From: an uncultured Thermoplasmata archaeon
GTDB taxonomy: Archaea; Thermoplasmatota; Thermoplasmata; Methanomassiliicoccales; Methanomethylophilaceae
Assembly: GCA_946545675.1 (NCBI GenBank)
Contig: CAMNNR010000090.1
Location: 1 to 5,067 of the forward strand
DNA length: 5,067 nt
Direction: 5' to 3'
A program made the translations under genes and the position numbers. The notes below the pieces were generated by a model. The model was not told the DNA's origin, ran no database searches, and was given only the letters and a program-made list of their open reading frames with translations. Positions 1 through 5,067 of this stretch are shown here, one piece after another. Position 1 is the stretch's first letter. The number at the start of each line of letters is the position of its first letter.

Positions 1-1282
1 GACATACATCATAGAAGAATTCGCCAGACAGCACTATGAACACTTCGTGGAGATCGACTTCACGAAAACACCTGACATGAAACACGCCTTCGAAAGGGCG
101 GTCGGCGTGGACTCTGTCATTGCGGAAATCTCCATCAGGCTGAACGGGGTCAGCATAGTCCCTCATGAGACATTGATCTTCCTGGACGAGATACAGGAAT
201 GCCCCGCAGCAAGATCATCGCTCAAATGGTTCGCCAAGGATGACAGGTACGACGTCATCGCATCAGGTTCCCTCCTGGGAGTGAGGAACCTGAATTCCAG
301 GAAAAGAAAGACGGATTCCTCCGCTCCTCTCTCGCCCATGGGTTACGAAAAGGTACTCACGTTGAGATCGATGGATTTCGAGGAATACCTGTGGGCAATC
401 GGTTTTGACAGGAACTCGCTGGAAAGGATCAAAGGCAAAATAGCTGCCAGAGAACCTCTTAGCGAGTCGGAACTGGAAGTCATGAGTTCGCATTTCCGTG
501 ACTACATGATAATCGGAGGGATGCCTGCTGCTGTCGCATCCTTCGTCAGGACGAAGCAGTACTCGGAAGCCGGAAAAGAACTCGATGTCATCTTAGGGGA
601 CATCCACAACGATATCAACCGTTACAACGACCCGATAAACTCGGTGAAGACCCAGAGATGCTTCGAATCCATTCCCGAACACCTGAGTTCGAATAACAAG
701 AAATTCCAGTTCTCCAGACTGGAGAAGGATTCGGGTTCGCGTGCTTCTTCGGAGAAATATGCAGAGAACCTGCTGTGGATAGAGGGTGCCGGCTACGGTA
801 ATTTCTGCTTCGGACTGGAATCGCCGGAACTGCCGTTCAAACGCATCGAGGATCTGTTCAAGGTCTACCTGTCAGACACTGGCATGCTGGTCAGGATGAT
901 GGGCAGGTCAGCTGCGATGGCGATATACGACGGAAAAAACGAGTACAATGCGGGAGCCGTGGTGGAGAATGCGATTGCCGAATGCATATCCAAGAACGGG
1001 ATGAAACCAAGGTTCTATCGCAAAAACAGCGGCAAGAACCAGATGGAGATAGATTTCGTAGTGGAGCTTCTGGATGAATCGGTGGCCATCGAGGTTAAGT
1101 CAGGGAAGGACAGGACCTCCCCATCCATCGAAAAGGTGAACGAGGTGTTCCACGTCGACAGAAGGATGATGTTCGAGAAGGACAATATCTATATTGACAA
1201 AAATGGGATCGAACACTACCCGCTTTTCGTCGCTGCGTTCCTGAATCTGCTTGCCAGAAAATACGACGGGCCAATATTTTGA
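1..1282 (+). CDS. DUF4143-type AAA ATPase, 5' end cut by the window edge
   Basis: This is the C-terminal 426 codons of a predicted P-loop ATPase of the AAA_14/DUF4143 family; the frame is open from base 2. The first visible residues (TYIIEEFA) match what follows the GK of Walker A in this family, so the true start lies upstream. The GTG at 47 is internal. Counting from that GTG as residue 1, Walker B is LIFLDEIQ (43-50, acidic pair D47/E48), and a sensor-like ASGSLLG lies at 72-78. A winged-helix-like middle region contains YMIIGGMP, and the DUF4143 signature FKVYLSDTG follows. The C-terminus has a PD-(D/E)xK-like core: D336 in EIDF and E349-x-K351 in EVKSGK. The reading frame is intact to the TGA. 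Family members are common in archaea and bacteria, often in many copies, and their substrate is unknown; nuclease activity is inferred from the fold only. Isoleucine ATA codons are frequent, unlike the dehydrogenase at 2871. The family call is secure, the function is not. Confidence 0.9.
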   Translation, partial: TYIIEEFARQHYEHFVEIDFTKTPDMKHAFERAVGVDSVIAEISIRLNGVSIVPHETLIFLDEIQECPAARSSLKWFAKDDRYDVIASGSLLGVRNLNSRKRKTDSSAPLSPMGYEKVLTLRSMDFEEYLWAIGFDRNSLERIKGKIAAREPLSESELEVMSSHFRDYMIIGGMPAAVASFVRTKQYSEAGKELDVILGDIHNDINRYNDPINSVKTQRCFESIPEHLSSNNKKFQFSRLEKDSGSRASSEKYAENLLWIEGAGYGNFCFGLESPELPFKRIEDLFKVYLSDTGMLVRMMGRSAAMAIYDGKNEYNAGAVVENAIAECISKNGMKPRFYRKNSGKNQMEIDFVVELLDESVAIEVKSGKDRTSPSIEKVNEVFHVDRRMMFEKDNIYIDKNGIEHYPLFVAAFLNLLARKYDGPIF

Positions 1283-1313
1283 TTTTTCAAAGGTTAAAAA
1301 TTGCATTATAGAT

Positions 1314-1382
1314 TAATCTTTAAATCAAATTTTAATCTATTAAATAATCTTTAATTAATATTTTTAATCTATGAAATAATCT
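1314..1382. repeat. TAATCT repeat array upstream of the AlbA_2 regulator
   Basis: Five direct copies of TAATCT start at 1314, 1333, 1345, 1365 and 1377, so the steps are 19, 12, 20 and 12 bases. The last four make two 21-base units (1330-1350 and 1362-1382) that differ at one position and are offset by exactly 32 bases, about three helical turns. The array fills most of the 126-base AT-rich spacer between the two accessory genes and ends where the likely TATA box begins. This arrangement suits cooperative binding of a repressor or activator. The AT-rich context means chance repetition is possible for the single hexamers, but less so for the 21-base pair. Confidence 0.6.
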
Positions 1383-1400
1383 ATATATTTCATGAGTGAT
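1382..1400 (+). promoter_or_regulatory. Candidate TATA box and weak ribosome binding site for the AlbA_2 gene
   Basis: TATATATTT at 1382-1390 sits 19-27 bases before the GTG at 1409, which would give a nearly leaderless transcript. GAGTGAT at 1394-1400 partly matches an archaeal Shine-Dalgarno sequence and lies 8 bases before the GTG. If it is used, transcription must start further upstream, for example from the AT-rich stretch around 1350-1362. The two readings cannot be separated from sequence alone. Confidence 0.45.
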
Positions 1401-1408
1401 GCATATAT

Positions 1409-2824
1409 GTGAAGAAAACAACAGTACTTCCGCCCGAATACTCCAAAGAAGGGCTCTATTTCGAGGCCAAATCCGCCCCAAGAGGTGTCCCCGCTGATTT
1501 CTGGGAGACGTATTCTGCATTCGCGAATACGTTTGGAGGGACTATTGTTCTAGGATTGTCTGAGGATGAAGACCGTAATCTGATCGTTACTGGAGTGGAG
1601 ACGCCGGAGAAGACAGTTCAGACCCTCTGGGACAATCTGAATAACACCCGTTTCACCAATTACAACATCCTCAGTTCCACGGACATAAACATCGAAGAGA
1701 TCGAAGGCAGGAAAATCATAGTGGTAAGGGTCCCTGCGGCAGAGCGCCACAGGCGCCCGATATATATCCGCAATAACATCAATTCGGGAACCTTCAAACG
1801 CAACAACGAAGGAGACTACCACTGCAGACTCGACGAGATCAAAGAGATGATCAGGGAATCTGAGGATATCTCCAGGGATACGAAGCCCATCGAAGAACTC
1901 GGCATCGATTGTCTTGACGAAGAGACTATCAACAGGTTCCTCCAGGAAGTGAACGCCCGCCGCCCGGGGCATCCATGGGCAAGGCTCCCCAAGGAGGAAT
2001 TCCTTACCCTGTCCGGTGCCGCCGCCACGATCGGTGACGGATTGCACCCCACATCCGCGGGATTGCTGATGTTCGGAAAGATTGCCTGCATACGCAGGGC
2101 GTTCAATGATTACTTCCTCGACTACAGGGAATGCCTGGACGAAGAGAGATGGAGCTACCGCATCCATTCCAATTCCGGGGAATGGAGCGGAAACATCTAT
2201 GATTTCATCTCGATGGTAATGGACAGGCTGTCTGCCAGACTCGGCACCAGATTCAAATTGGAAGGCTATTCGAATACCGGAGGTTCAGACACGTTCATCT
2301 CGGTCAGGGAGGCTGTCATCAACGGGTTGATCCATGCCGATTATCACCTGCCGGGTGGAGTCACGGTACTGTCCTCGCACAGAAGTATATCCATAACGAA
2401 CCCAGGCACCATGAGGGTACATGCGGATATCGCTCTCAGAGGAGGACACAGCGACCCGCGTAACGTTACGCTCATGGCTCTGGCGATGGCTGTCGGATGG
2501 ACAGAGCGTATAGGGTCTGGATTGTACTTCATCAATCAGGCCGAGGAAAAGGGTGCGCTACAGGCCCTGAATATCTCGGAGGGGACCTGCCCCTCGAAAG
2601 TCAAAGTCGAACTCACACTGCCCGGTTTCGAAGACAGCGGAAAGGATGGGGAGAGGTTGCTGTCGATCCTCAGAGGGAACCCACAGATGACACGTCAGGA
2701 ATTGGCTGAAAGGATGGGGATCTCGCTTTCCTCCGTATCCAACCTCCTGACGGTTTTGAAAGCCGCAGGCAGGGTGGAAAGGGTCGGCAGCCGGAAGACA
2801 GGCCAGTGGAAGGTCAATGATTGA
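1409..2824 (+). CDS. Predicted transcriptional regulator: AlbA_2 (Schlafen-like), RecG-like HATPase_c_4 and winged HTH domains
   Basis: This 471-residue protein has the architecture of the COG2865-type predicted regulators. Residues about 10-150 form an AlbA_2/Schlafen-like domain: E19-x-K21, W32, FAN at 38-40, GG at 43-44, G49, and a late GTFKRNN at 127-133. A linker of about 130 residues follows. Residues about 290-400 match the RecG-like C-terminal/HATPase_c_4 domain: REAVIN (N305), H309-x-D311-Y312, NPG at 331-333, SDPRN at 348-352 and ERIGSG at 366-371. Residues 417-471 form a winged HTH with recognition helix near 439-455 and a basic wing (GSRKTGQW). The GTG start is the only choice, because an in-frame TGA lies at 1397 and no other start codon comes before it. 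The protein is probably cytoplasmic and DNA-binding; ATP binding is inferred from the domain. Its targets are unknown, and autoregulation through the upstream TAATCT array is a reasonable guess. A role in phage defence has been discussed for Schlafen-type domains generally, but nothing here shows it. Confidence 0.88.
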   Translation: MKKTTVLPPEYSKEGLYFEAKSAPRGVPADFWETYSAFANTFGGTIVLGLSEDEDRNLIVTGVETPEKTVQTLWDNLNNTRFTNYNILSSTDINIEEIEGRKIIVVRVPAAERHRRPIYIRNNINSGTFKRNNEGDYHCRLDEIKEMIRESEDISRDTKPIEELGIDCLDEETINRFLQEVNARRPGHPWARLPKEEFLTLSGAAATIGDGLHPTSAGLLMFGKIACIRRAFNDYFLDYRECLDEERWSYRIHSNSGEWSGNIYDFISMVMDRLSARLGTRFKLEGYSNTGGSDTFISVREAVINGLIHADYHLPGGVTVLSSHRSISITNPGTMRVHADIALRGGHSDPRNVTLMALAMAVGWTERIGSGLYFINQAEEKGALQALNISEGTCPSKVKVELTLPGFEDSGKDGERLLSILRGNPQMTRQELAERMGISLSSVSNLLTVLKAAGRVERVGSRKTGQWKVND

Positions 2825-2832
2825 CCCTCTCT

Positions 2833-2867
2833 ATTTTTATTAATAGGGGATATACGCGTAGGTAGAT
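2833..2867 (+). promoter_or_regulatory. Promoter and ribosome binding site of the dehydrogenase gene
   Basis: The gap between the stop at 2824 and the ATG at 2871 is only 46 bases, yet it contains an AT-rich TATA-like element (TTTTTATTAATA, about 2834-2845) and a Shine-Dalgarno-like AGGTAGAT (2860-2867) ending 3 bases before the ATG. The dehydrogenase is therefore probably transcribed on its own rather than only by read-through. The T run at 2834-2838, flanked by the short complementary arms CTATT and AATAG (2831-2835 and 2842-2846), could also end the upstream transcript. Confidence 0.5.
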
Positions 2868-2870
2868 ACT

Positions 2871-4094
2871 ATGGTTGACGAAGCAGCAATCAAGGCAGCG
2901 CAGGAGAAGTACGGAATCCTCCTCAGGAAACAGCTCGAGAGGGTCGAGAGGCTGAAGAACGAGCCCGACTGGACCGATTATTCCAAGCTGGACAAGCTCA
3001 TCATCGGAGTGTGCGGAGGGGACGGAATCGGCCCCTACATCTGCGCATCCGCCCAGAAGGTCATGGAGTTCCTCCTGGCCGACAAGATCAAAGCCGGCAA
3101 GGTGGAGATCAGGCAGATCGACGGACTCACCATCGAGAGGCGTGCGGAGGTCCTGAAGGCCATCCCCGACGACACCCTCGAGGAGCTCAAGAAATGCCAC
3201 GTGATCCTCAAGGGTCCGACCACCACCCCCGCCAAGGGAGACCCCTGGCCCAACATCGAGAGCGCCAACGTCGCCATGAGGAAGGAGCTCGATCTGTTTG
3301 CTAATGTGAGGCCCGTCTCCGTCCCCGAGCTGGGAATCGACTGGGTCTTCTACAGGGAGAACACCGAGGGTTCCTACGCACTGGGATCCGACGGATTCTT
3401 CGTCACTGACGATCTCGCGATGGATTACTGCGTCGCGACCAGGCAGGGAACCGAGAGGATCATCAGGGCCGGATTCGAGCACGCCAGGAAGACCGGAAAG
3501 AACTACGTATCCATCATCGTCAAAGCCAACATCATCAAGACCACCGACGGTCTGTTCGTCGACTTGGCTGACGAGATCGGCAAGGAGTACCCCGAGGTCA
3601 AGCACGATGTGTGGTTCATCGACATCACCACCGCCAAGCTCATCGACCCCGCCAGGAGGGCTGATTTCAAAGTATTCGTGCTCCCCAACCTCTACGGAGA
3701 CATCATCACCGACGAGGCCGCCCAGATCCAGGGCGGAGTGGGAACCGCGGGTTCCGCCAACATCGGAAAGAAGTACGCCATGTTCGAGGCCATCCACGGC
3801 TCCGCCCCCAGGATGGTCACCGAGGGCCGCGCCCAGTACGCCGACCCCTGCTCCATGATCAAGGCTGTCGCCATGATGATGGAACACATCGGCGAGACCG
3901 AGAAGGCCCACAAACTCAACATGGCCCTCGATGTCTGCGTACAGTTCGAGAAGAAGCTCGTCATGACCGGAAGGGACACCGGAGCCACCGGAGACGAGTT
4001 CGCACAGTACATCATGGACACCATGCAGAGGCCCGACCTCGAGGCCGTTTGGCAGGGTTACATCGACAAGGCCAAGGCGAAAGCCGCACAGTGA
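2871..4094 (+). CDS. icd: Isocitrate dehydrogenase (isocitrate/isopropylmalate dehydrogenase family)
   Basis: This 407-residue cytoplasmic enzyme is predicted to oxidise and decarboxylate isocitrate to 2-oxoglutarate with NAD or NADP. All ligands known from E. coli Icd have counterparts: S131-x-N133-x3-R137, R147, R162-E-N, Y169, catalytic K218 (VKANI), and metal-binding D251, D277 and D281. The S-x-N-x3-R motif favours isocitrate over isopropylmalate or homoisocitrate. The nucleotide site includes GGDGIGP (49-55) and HGSAP (309-313). R314-M315 replaces the K-Y of E. coli NADP enzymes, and is also unlike the D-I of NAD-dependent relatives; the arginine leans towards NADP, but this is not decisive. 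Odd points are a charged N-terminal extension (residues about 3-40), Y56 where an acidic residue is usual after GDGIGP, and a longer loop between TTP (118-120) and S131. Isoleucine codons are almost all ATC and lysine codons mostly AAG, as expected for a well-expressed gene. Homoisocitrate dehydrogenase of coenzyme B synthesis is the main alternative. Confidence 0.85.
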   Translation: MVDEAAIKAAQEKYGILLRKQLERVERLKNEPDWTDYSKLDKLIIGVCGGDGIGPYICASAQKVMEFLLADKIKAGKVEIRQIDGLTIERRAEVLKAIPDDTLEELKKCHVILKGPTTTPAKGDPWPNIESANVAMRKELDLFANVRPVSVPELGIDWVFYRENTEGSYALGSDGFFVTDDLAMDYCVATRQGTERIIRAGFEHARKTGKNYVSIIVKANIIKTTDGLFVDLADEIGKEYPEVKHDVWFIDITTAKLIDPARRADFKVFVLPNLYGDIITDEAAQIQGGVGTAGSANIGKKYAMFEAIHGSAPRMVTEGRAQYADPCSMIKAVAMMMEHIGETEKAHKLNMALDVCVQFEKKLVMTGRDTGATGDEFAQYIMDTMQRPDLEAVWQGYIDKAKAKAAQ

Positions 4095-4117
4095 GAACCC
4101 TCTTGCAACAAATGACA

Positions 4118-4136
4118 GCCCCGGGTGCCCCGGGGC
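4118..4136 (+). terminator. GC-rich stem-loop after the dehydrogenase gene
   Basis: GCCCCGGG and CCCGGGGC form a perfect 8-bp stem around a TGC loop, 23 bases after the dehydrogenase stop. No T run follows directly, so it is not a classical terminator on its own. It may protect the 3' end of the mRNA from exonucleases or act together with the second stem-loop. Confidence 0.55.
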
Positions 4137-4151
4137 GCGTCAAACCCTTTC

Positions 4152-4189
4152 TCCCCAATCCAAGAATGGACTGGGGAATATTGTTTTTA
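4152..4189 (+). terminator. Stem-loop with T-rich tail, probable terminator
   Basis: Bases 4152-4161 (TCCCCAATCC) pair with 4168-4177 (GGACTGGGGA), giving ten positions with one A/C mismatch and an AAGAAT loop. A T-rich tail, TTGTTTTTA, follows at 4181-4189. T tracts are the main known termination signal in archaea, so this is the best candidate for the end of the dehydrogenase transcript. Confidence 0.6.
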
Positions 4190-4198
4190 TCCTGATCG

Positions 4199-4252
4199 TA
4201 TAAATTAATCCTAGTTAAGTTAGTATATAATGGTTCGTCATAGGTTTATATA
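4199..4252 (+). promoter_or_regulatory. Upstream cluster of TATA-like boxes
   Basis: TATAAATTA (4199-4207), TATATAA (4224-4230, just after a tandem AGTTAAGTTA at 4213-4222) and TTTATATA (4245-4252) lie 88-141 bases before the ATG at 4340. TTTATATA matches the archaeal box A consensus exactly and would start a transcript near 4275, giving a leader of about 65 bases. One or more may be distal promoters of the HTH_10 gene. AT-rich spacer composition could account for some of them. Confidence 0.4.
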
Positions 4253-4269
4253 CGAATTCGGCGCATTGG

Positions 4270-4286
4270 ATGGATGTGACGTCCAT
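4270..4286. promoter_or_regulatory. 17-bp inverted repeat, candidate operator
   Basis: ATGGATGT and ACGTCCAT are inverted around a central G, matching at 7 of 8 arm positions. The dyad ends 11 bases before the proximal TATA box (4298-4305) and covers the start site expected from the box at 4245-4252. It could therefore repress the distal promoter or affect the proximal one. It shares ATGG...CCAT ends with the dyad at 5006-5024. Confidence 0.45.
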
Positions 4287-4297
4287 AAAATTAAACA

Positions 4298-4335
4298 TTA
4301 TATATCCCTATTGGGATTCCAAAACCACTCGGAGG
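4298..4335 (+). promoter_or_regulatory. Proximal TATA box and ribosome binding site of the HTH_10 gene
   Basis: TTATATAT at 4298-4305, preceded by the A-rich TTAAAC expected of a BRE, predicts a start near 4327. The short leader would then carry GGAGG (4331-4335), a strong Shine-Dalgarno core only 4 bases before the ATG at 4340. This supports both the promoter choice and the start codon. Confidence 0.6.
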
Positions 4336-4339
4336 AAGC

Positions 4340-4984
4340 ATGCATTATTACAAATTGGAATTGGACAGATCCGAGATGAAAGACCAGCATAACTGCAAGG
4401 CGTTCCTGCCTATACCCTCGGAACACATCACGTCGACCGACGTCATAAAATGCTCATCCATCGGTAACGGCAGCGGGATCTCCATCATGAGGGTGACGAC
4501 GGATTGCGAAGTCGAAATCTCCGACAAGAAGGTCGTGATGGAGAACGGCGACTGTCAGATCGACAAGGTCTCGACCAACAACTACCTGGCCACCATCACC
4601 AACGGGAGATGCAAGCTCTGCAGCATCGTCAGCGAGTGCAAATGCTTCCTCATGTCCGCGGTGAACCGCGGCGACAAGATAGAGTGGACCGTCCTGGGAC
4701 AGGACAGCAGCTGCGTGAGGCAGCTGGTCAGCACCCTGAGGGACAAGGGTTACACCGTCAACCTCCTGGCCGGAGGGAAGTACAACGAGGATATGACCCT
4801 GACCTCGAAAGAGGAGAAATATCTGCGCATCGCTTTCGACCAGGGTTACTACGACGTCCCCCGCAGGACCGATCTCGATTCCCTCTGCGAGAGGATCGGA
4901 TGTTCCAAATCCACCCTCAACGTGTCGCTGAGGAACGCTGAGAGGAAGATCATCCGCAACTACGAAGTCAGCAACTCCGGATGA
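4340..4984 (+). CDS. Cysteine-rich transcriptional regulator with C-terminal HTH_10 (bacterio-opsin activator type) domain
   Basis: This 214-residue protein ends in a clear HTH_10 domain (about 153-206): LTSKEEKYLRIAFDQGYYDV followed by PRR (174-176), then a helix-turn-helix with CERIGCSKSTL. GYYxVPRR is the family signature. The N-terminal 145 residues resemble the sensor-like region that precedes HTH_10 in archaeal Bat-type proteins, ending in IEWTVLGQDSSCVRQLVSTL and a short beta unit. No PAS or GAF domain, signal peptide or membrane segment is apparent. Eleven cysteines (19, 38, 56, 72, 91, 94, 100, 102, 125, 183, 188) are unusually many; four form the cluster C91-x2-C94-x5-C100-x-C102, which could bind zinc or an iron-sulfur cluster or sense redox state. 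Two more lie in the HTH itself. It has its own promoter, strong ribosome binding site and upstream inverted repeat. The family call is firm; ligand and targets are unknown. Confidence 0.88.
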   Translation: MHYYKLELDRSEMKDQHNCKAFLPIPSEHITSTDVIKCSSIGNGSGISIMRVTTDCEVEISDKKVVMENGDCQIDKVSTNNYLATITNGRCKLCSIVSECKCFLMSAVNRGDKIEWTVLGQDSSCVRQLVSTLRDKGYTVNLLAGGKYNEDMTLTSKEEKYLRIAFDQGYYDVPRRTDLDSLCERIGCSKSTLNVSLRNAERKIIRNYEVSNSG

Positions 4985-5005
4985 ATGCCAGGCCCGGTTC
5001 CTGCG

Positions 5006-5024
5006 ATGGGGTTATAAACCCCAT
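5006..5024. promoter_or_regulatory. TATA box embedded in a perfect inverted repeat
   Basis: ATGGGGTT (5006-5013) and AACCCCAT (5017-5024) are perfect inverted arms around ATA. The centre forms TTATAAA (5012-5018), a good box A about 29 bases before the ATG at 5044, so a leaderless transcript is expected. A protein bound here would block TBP. The dyad could also form an RNA hairpin after the HTH_10 stop (4984), but no T run follows it. Confidence 0.6.
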
Positions 5025-5029
5025 AATGC

Positions 5030-5043
5030 GATGATTAATCATC
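5030..5043. promoter_or_regulatory. Perfect 14-bp palindrome abutting the start codon
   Basis: GATGATTAATCATC is a perfect palindrome ending directly before the ATG at 5044 and covering the transcription start predicted from the TATA box at 5012-5018. Its centre lies 21.5 bases from the centre of the preceding dyad, about two helical turns. It is a candidate operator for the downstream gene. Confidence 0.5.
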
Positions 5044-5067
5044 ATGCCGGAGGTCAGGCTCGAGAAC
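5044..5067 (+). CDS. Start of a gene cut by the window end, possibly an ABC transporter ATPase
   Basis: Eight codons, MPEVRLEN, are visible. The ATG follows an in-frame TGA at 5032 with no other start between, and lies 26 bases after the end of a clear TATA box, which fits a leaderless mRNA. No ribosome binding site precedes it; the GGAGG at 5049-5053 is inside the gene and no start codon follows it within the window. The pattern xEVRLEN is common at the very N-terminus of ABC transporter ATPases, just before the A-loop region, but eight residues cannot prove this. Confidence 0.45.

Noticed and set aside
47..49. GTG at 47 as the real start of the DUF4143 ATPase
   Set aside because: The frame stays open to the window edge, and the residues before the GTG match the family sequence following Walker A, so the start is upstream.
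1314..1382. CRISPR array or replication-origin iterons
   Set aside because: The units are too short and too close for CRISPR, no cas gene is present, and neither neighbour is a replication initiator.
1392..1412. Six-codon frame (ATG at 1392) overlapping the GTG start of the AlbA_2 gene
   Set aside because: It could be a leader peptide coupled through the ATGTGA overlap, but it is too short to support and the transcript may begin downstream of it.
1550..2167. Open frame of 205 codons on the minus strand within the AlbA_2 gene
   Set aside because: The + strand frame has clear conserved domains. The antisense frame has no recognisable domain or ribosome binding site.
2814..3911. Long open frame of 365 codons on the minus strand
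   Set aside because: It lies opposite the dehydrogenase gene. Its translation is a low-complexity G/D/L/V/H-rich sequence of the kind made by reverse reading of GAG/CTC/ATC-biased codons, and it matches no family I recognise.
4112..4195. 27-codon open frame starting at ATG 4112
   Set aside because: It spans both stem-loops after the dehydrogenase gene, has no Shine-Dalgarno sequence, and its proline/glycine-rich product follows from the hairpin bases.
4504..4941. Open frame of 145 codons in another + strand frame inside the HTH_10 gene
   Set aside because: Its product is rich in R, Q, G and P from out-of-frame reading, and the overlapping HTH_10 frame is clearly the real one.

Overview
This window looks like chromosomal DNA from an archaeon, most likely a methanogen of the Methanomassiliicoccales or a close Thermoplasmata relative. 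The evidence is AT-rich box A promoter elements in otherwise GC-richer DNA, short or absent 5' leaders, heavy use of AGG arginine codons, and a bacterio-opsin-activator type (HTH_10) regulator, a family typical of Euryarchaeota. This placement rests on style and protein families; no rRNA or methanogenesis marker is present.

All supported genes lie on the + strand. Left part: the 3' portion of a DUF4143-type AAA ATPase runs to 1282, and the window opens just inside its Walker A motif. An AT-rich spacer (1283-1408) follows, holding five TAATCT hexamers in a regular arrangement. It leads into a 471-residue predicted regulator that combines an AlbA_2 (Schlafen-like) domain, a RecG-like/HATPase_c_4 domain and a C-terminal winged HTH (1409-2824). 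Both genes belong to accessory families that vary in copy number between related genomes, and their codon choice is less biased than that of the next gene.

Middle: an isocitrate dehydrogenase of the beta-decarboxylating family (2871-4094) has a complete set of isocitrate, metal and catalytic residues and the strongly biased codons of a well-expressed housekeeping gene. It supplies 2-oxoglutarate, presumably for glutamate synthesis. Two stem-loops follow it, the second with a T-rich tail.

Right part: an intergenic region (4095-4339) with several TATA-like boxes and an inverted repeat leads to a 214-residue cysteine-rich HTH_10 regulator (4340-4984). The last 83 bases hold a compact promoter with two strong dyads, one over the TATA box and one abutting the ATG at 5044. 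That ATG opens a gene cut by the window end, whose first residues resemble the start of an ABC transporter ATPase.

The genes do not form one obvious pathway. Two local regulatory hypotheses stand out: the AlbA_2/HTH protein may act on the TAATCT array in front of its own gene, and the cysteine-rich HTH_10 protein may act on the ATGG...CCAT inverted repeats found in front of both itself and the next gene. I found no CRISPR array, tRNA, rRNA or insertion sequence, and no gene-free stretch exceeds 300 bases.
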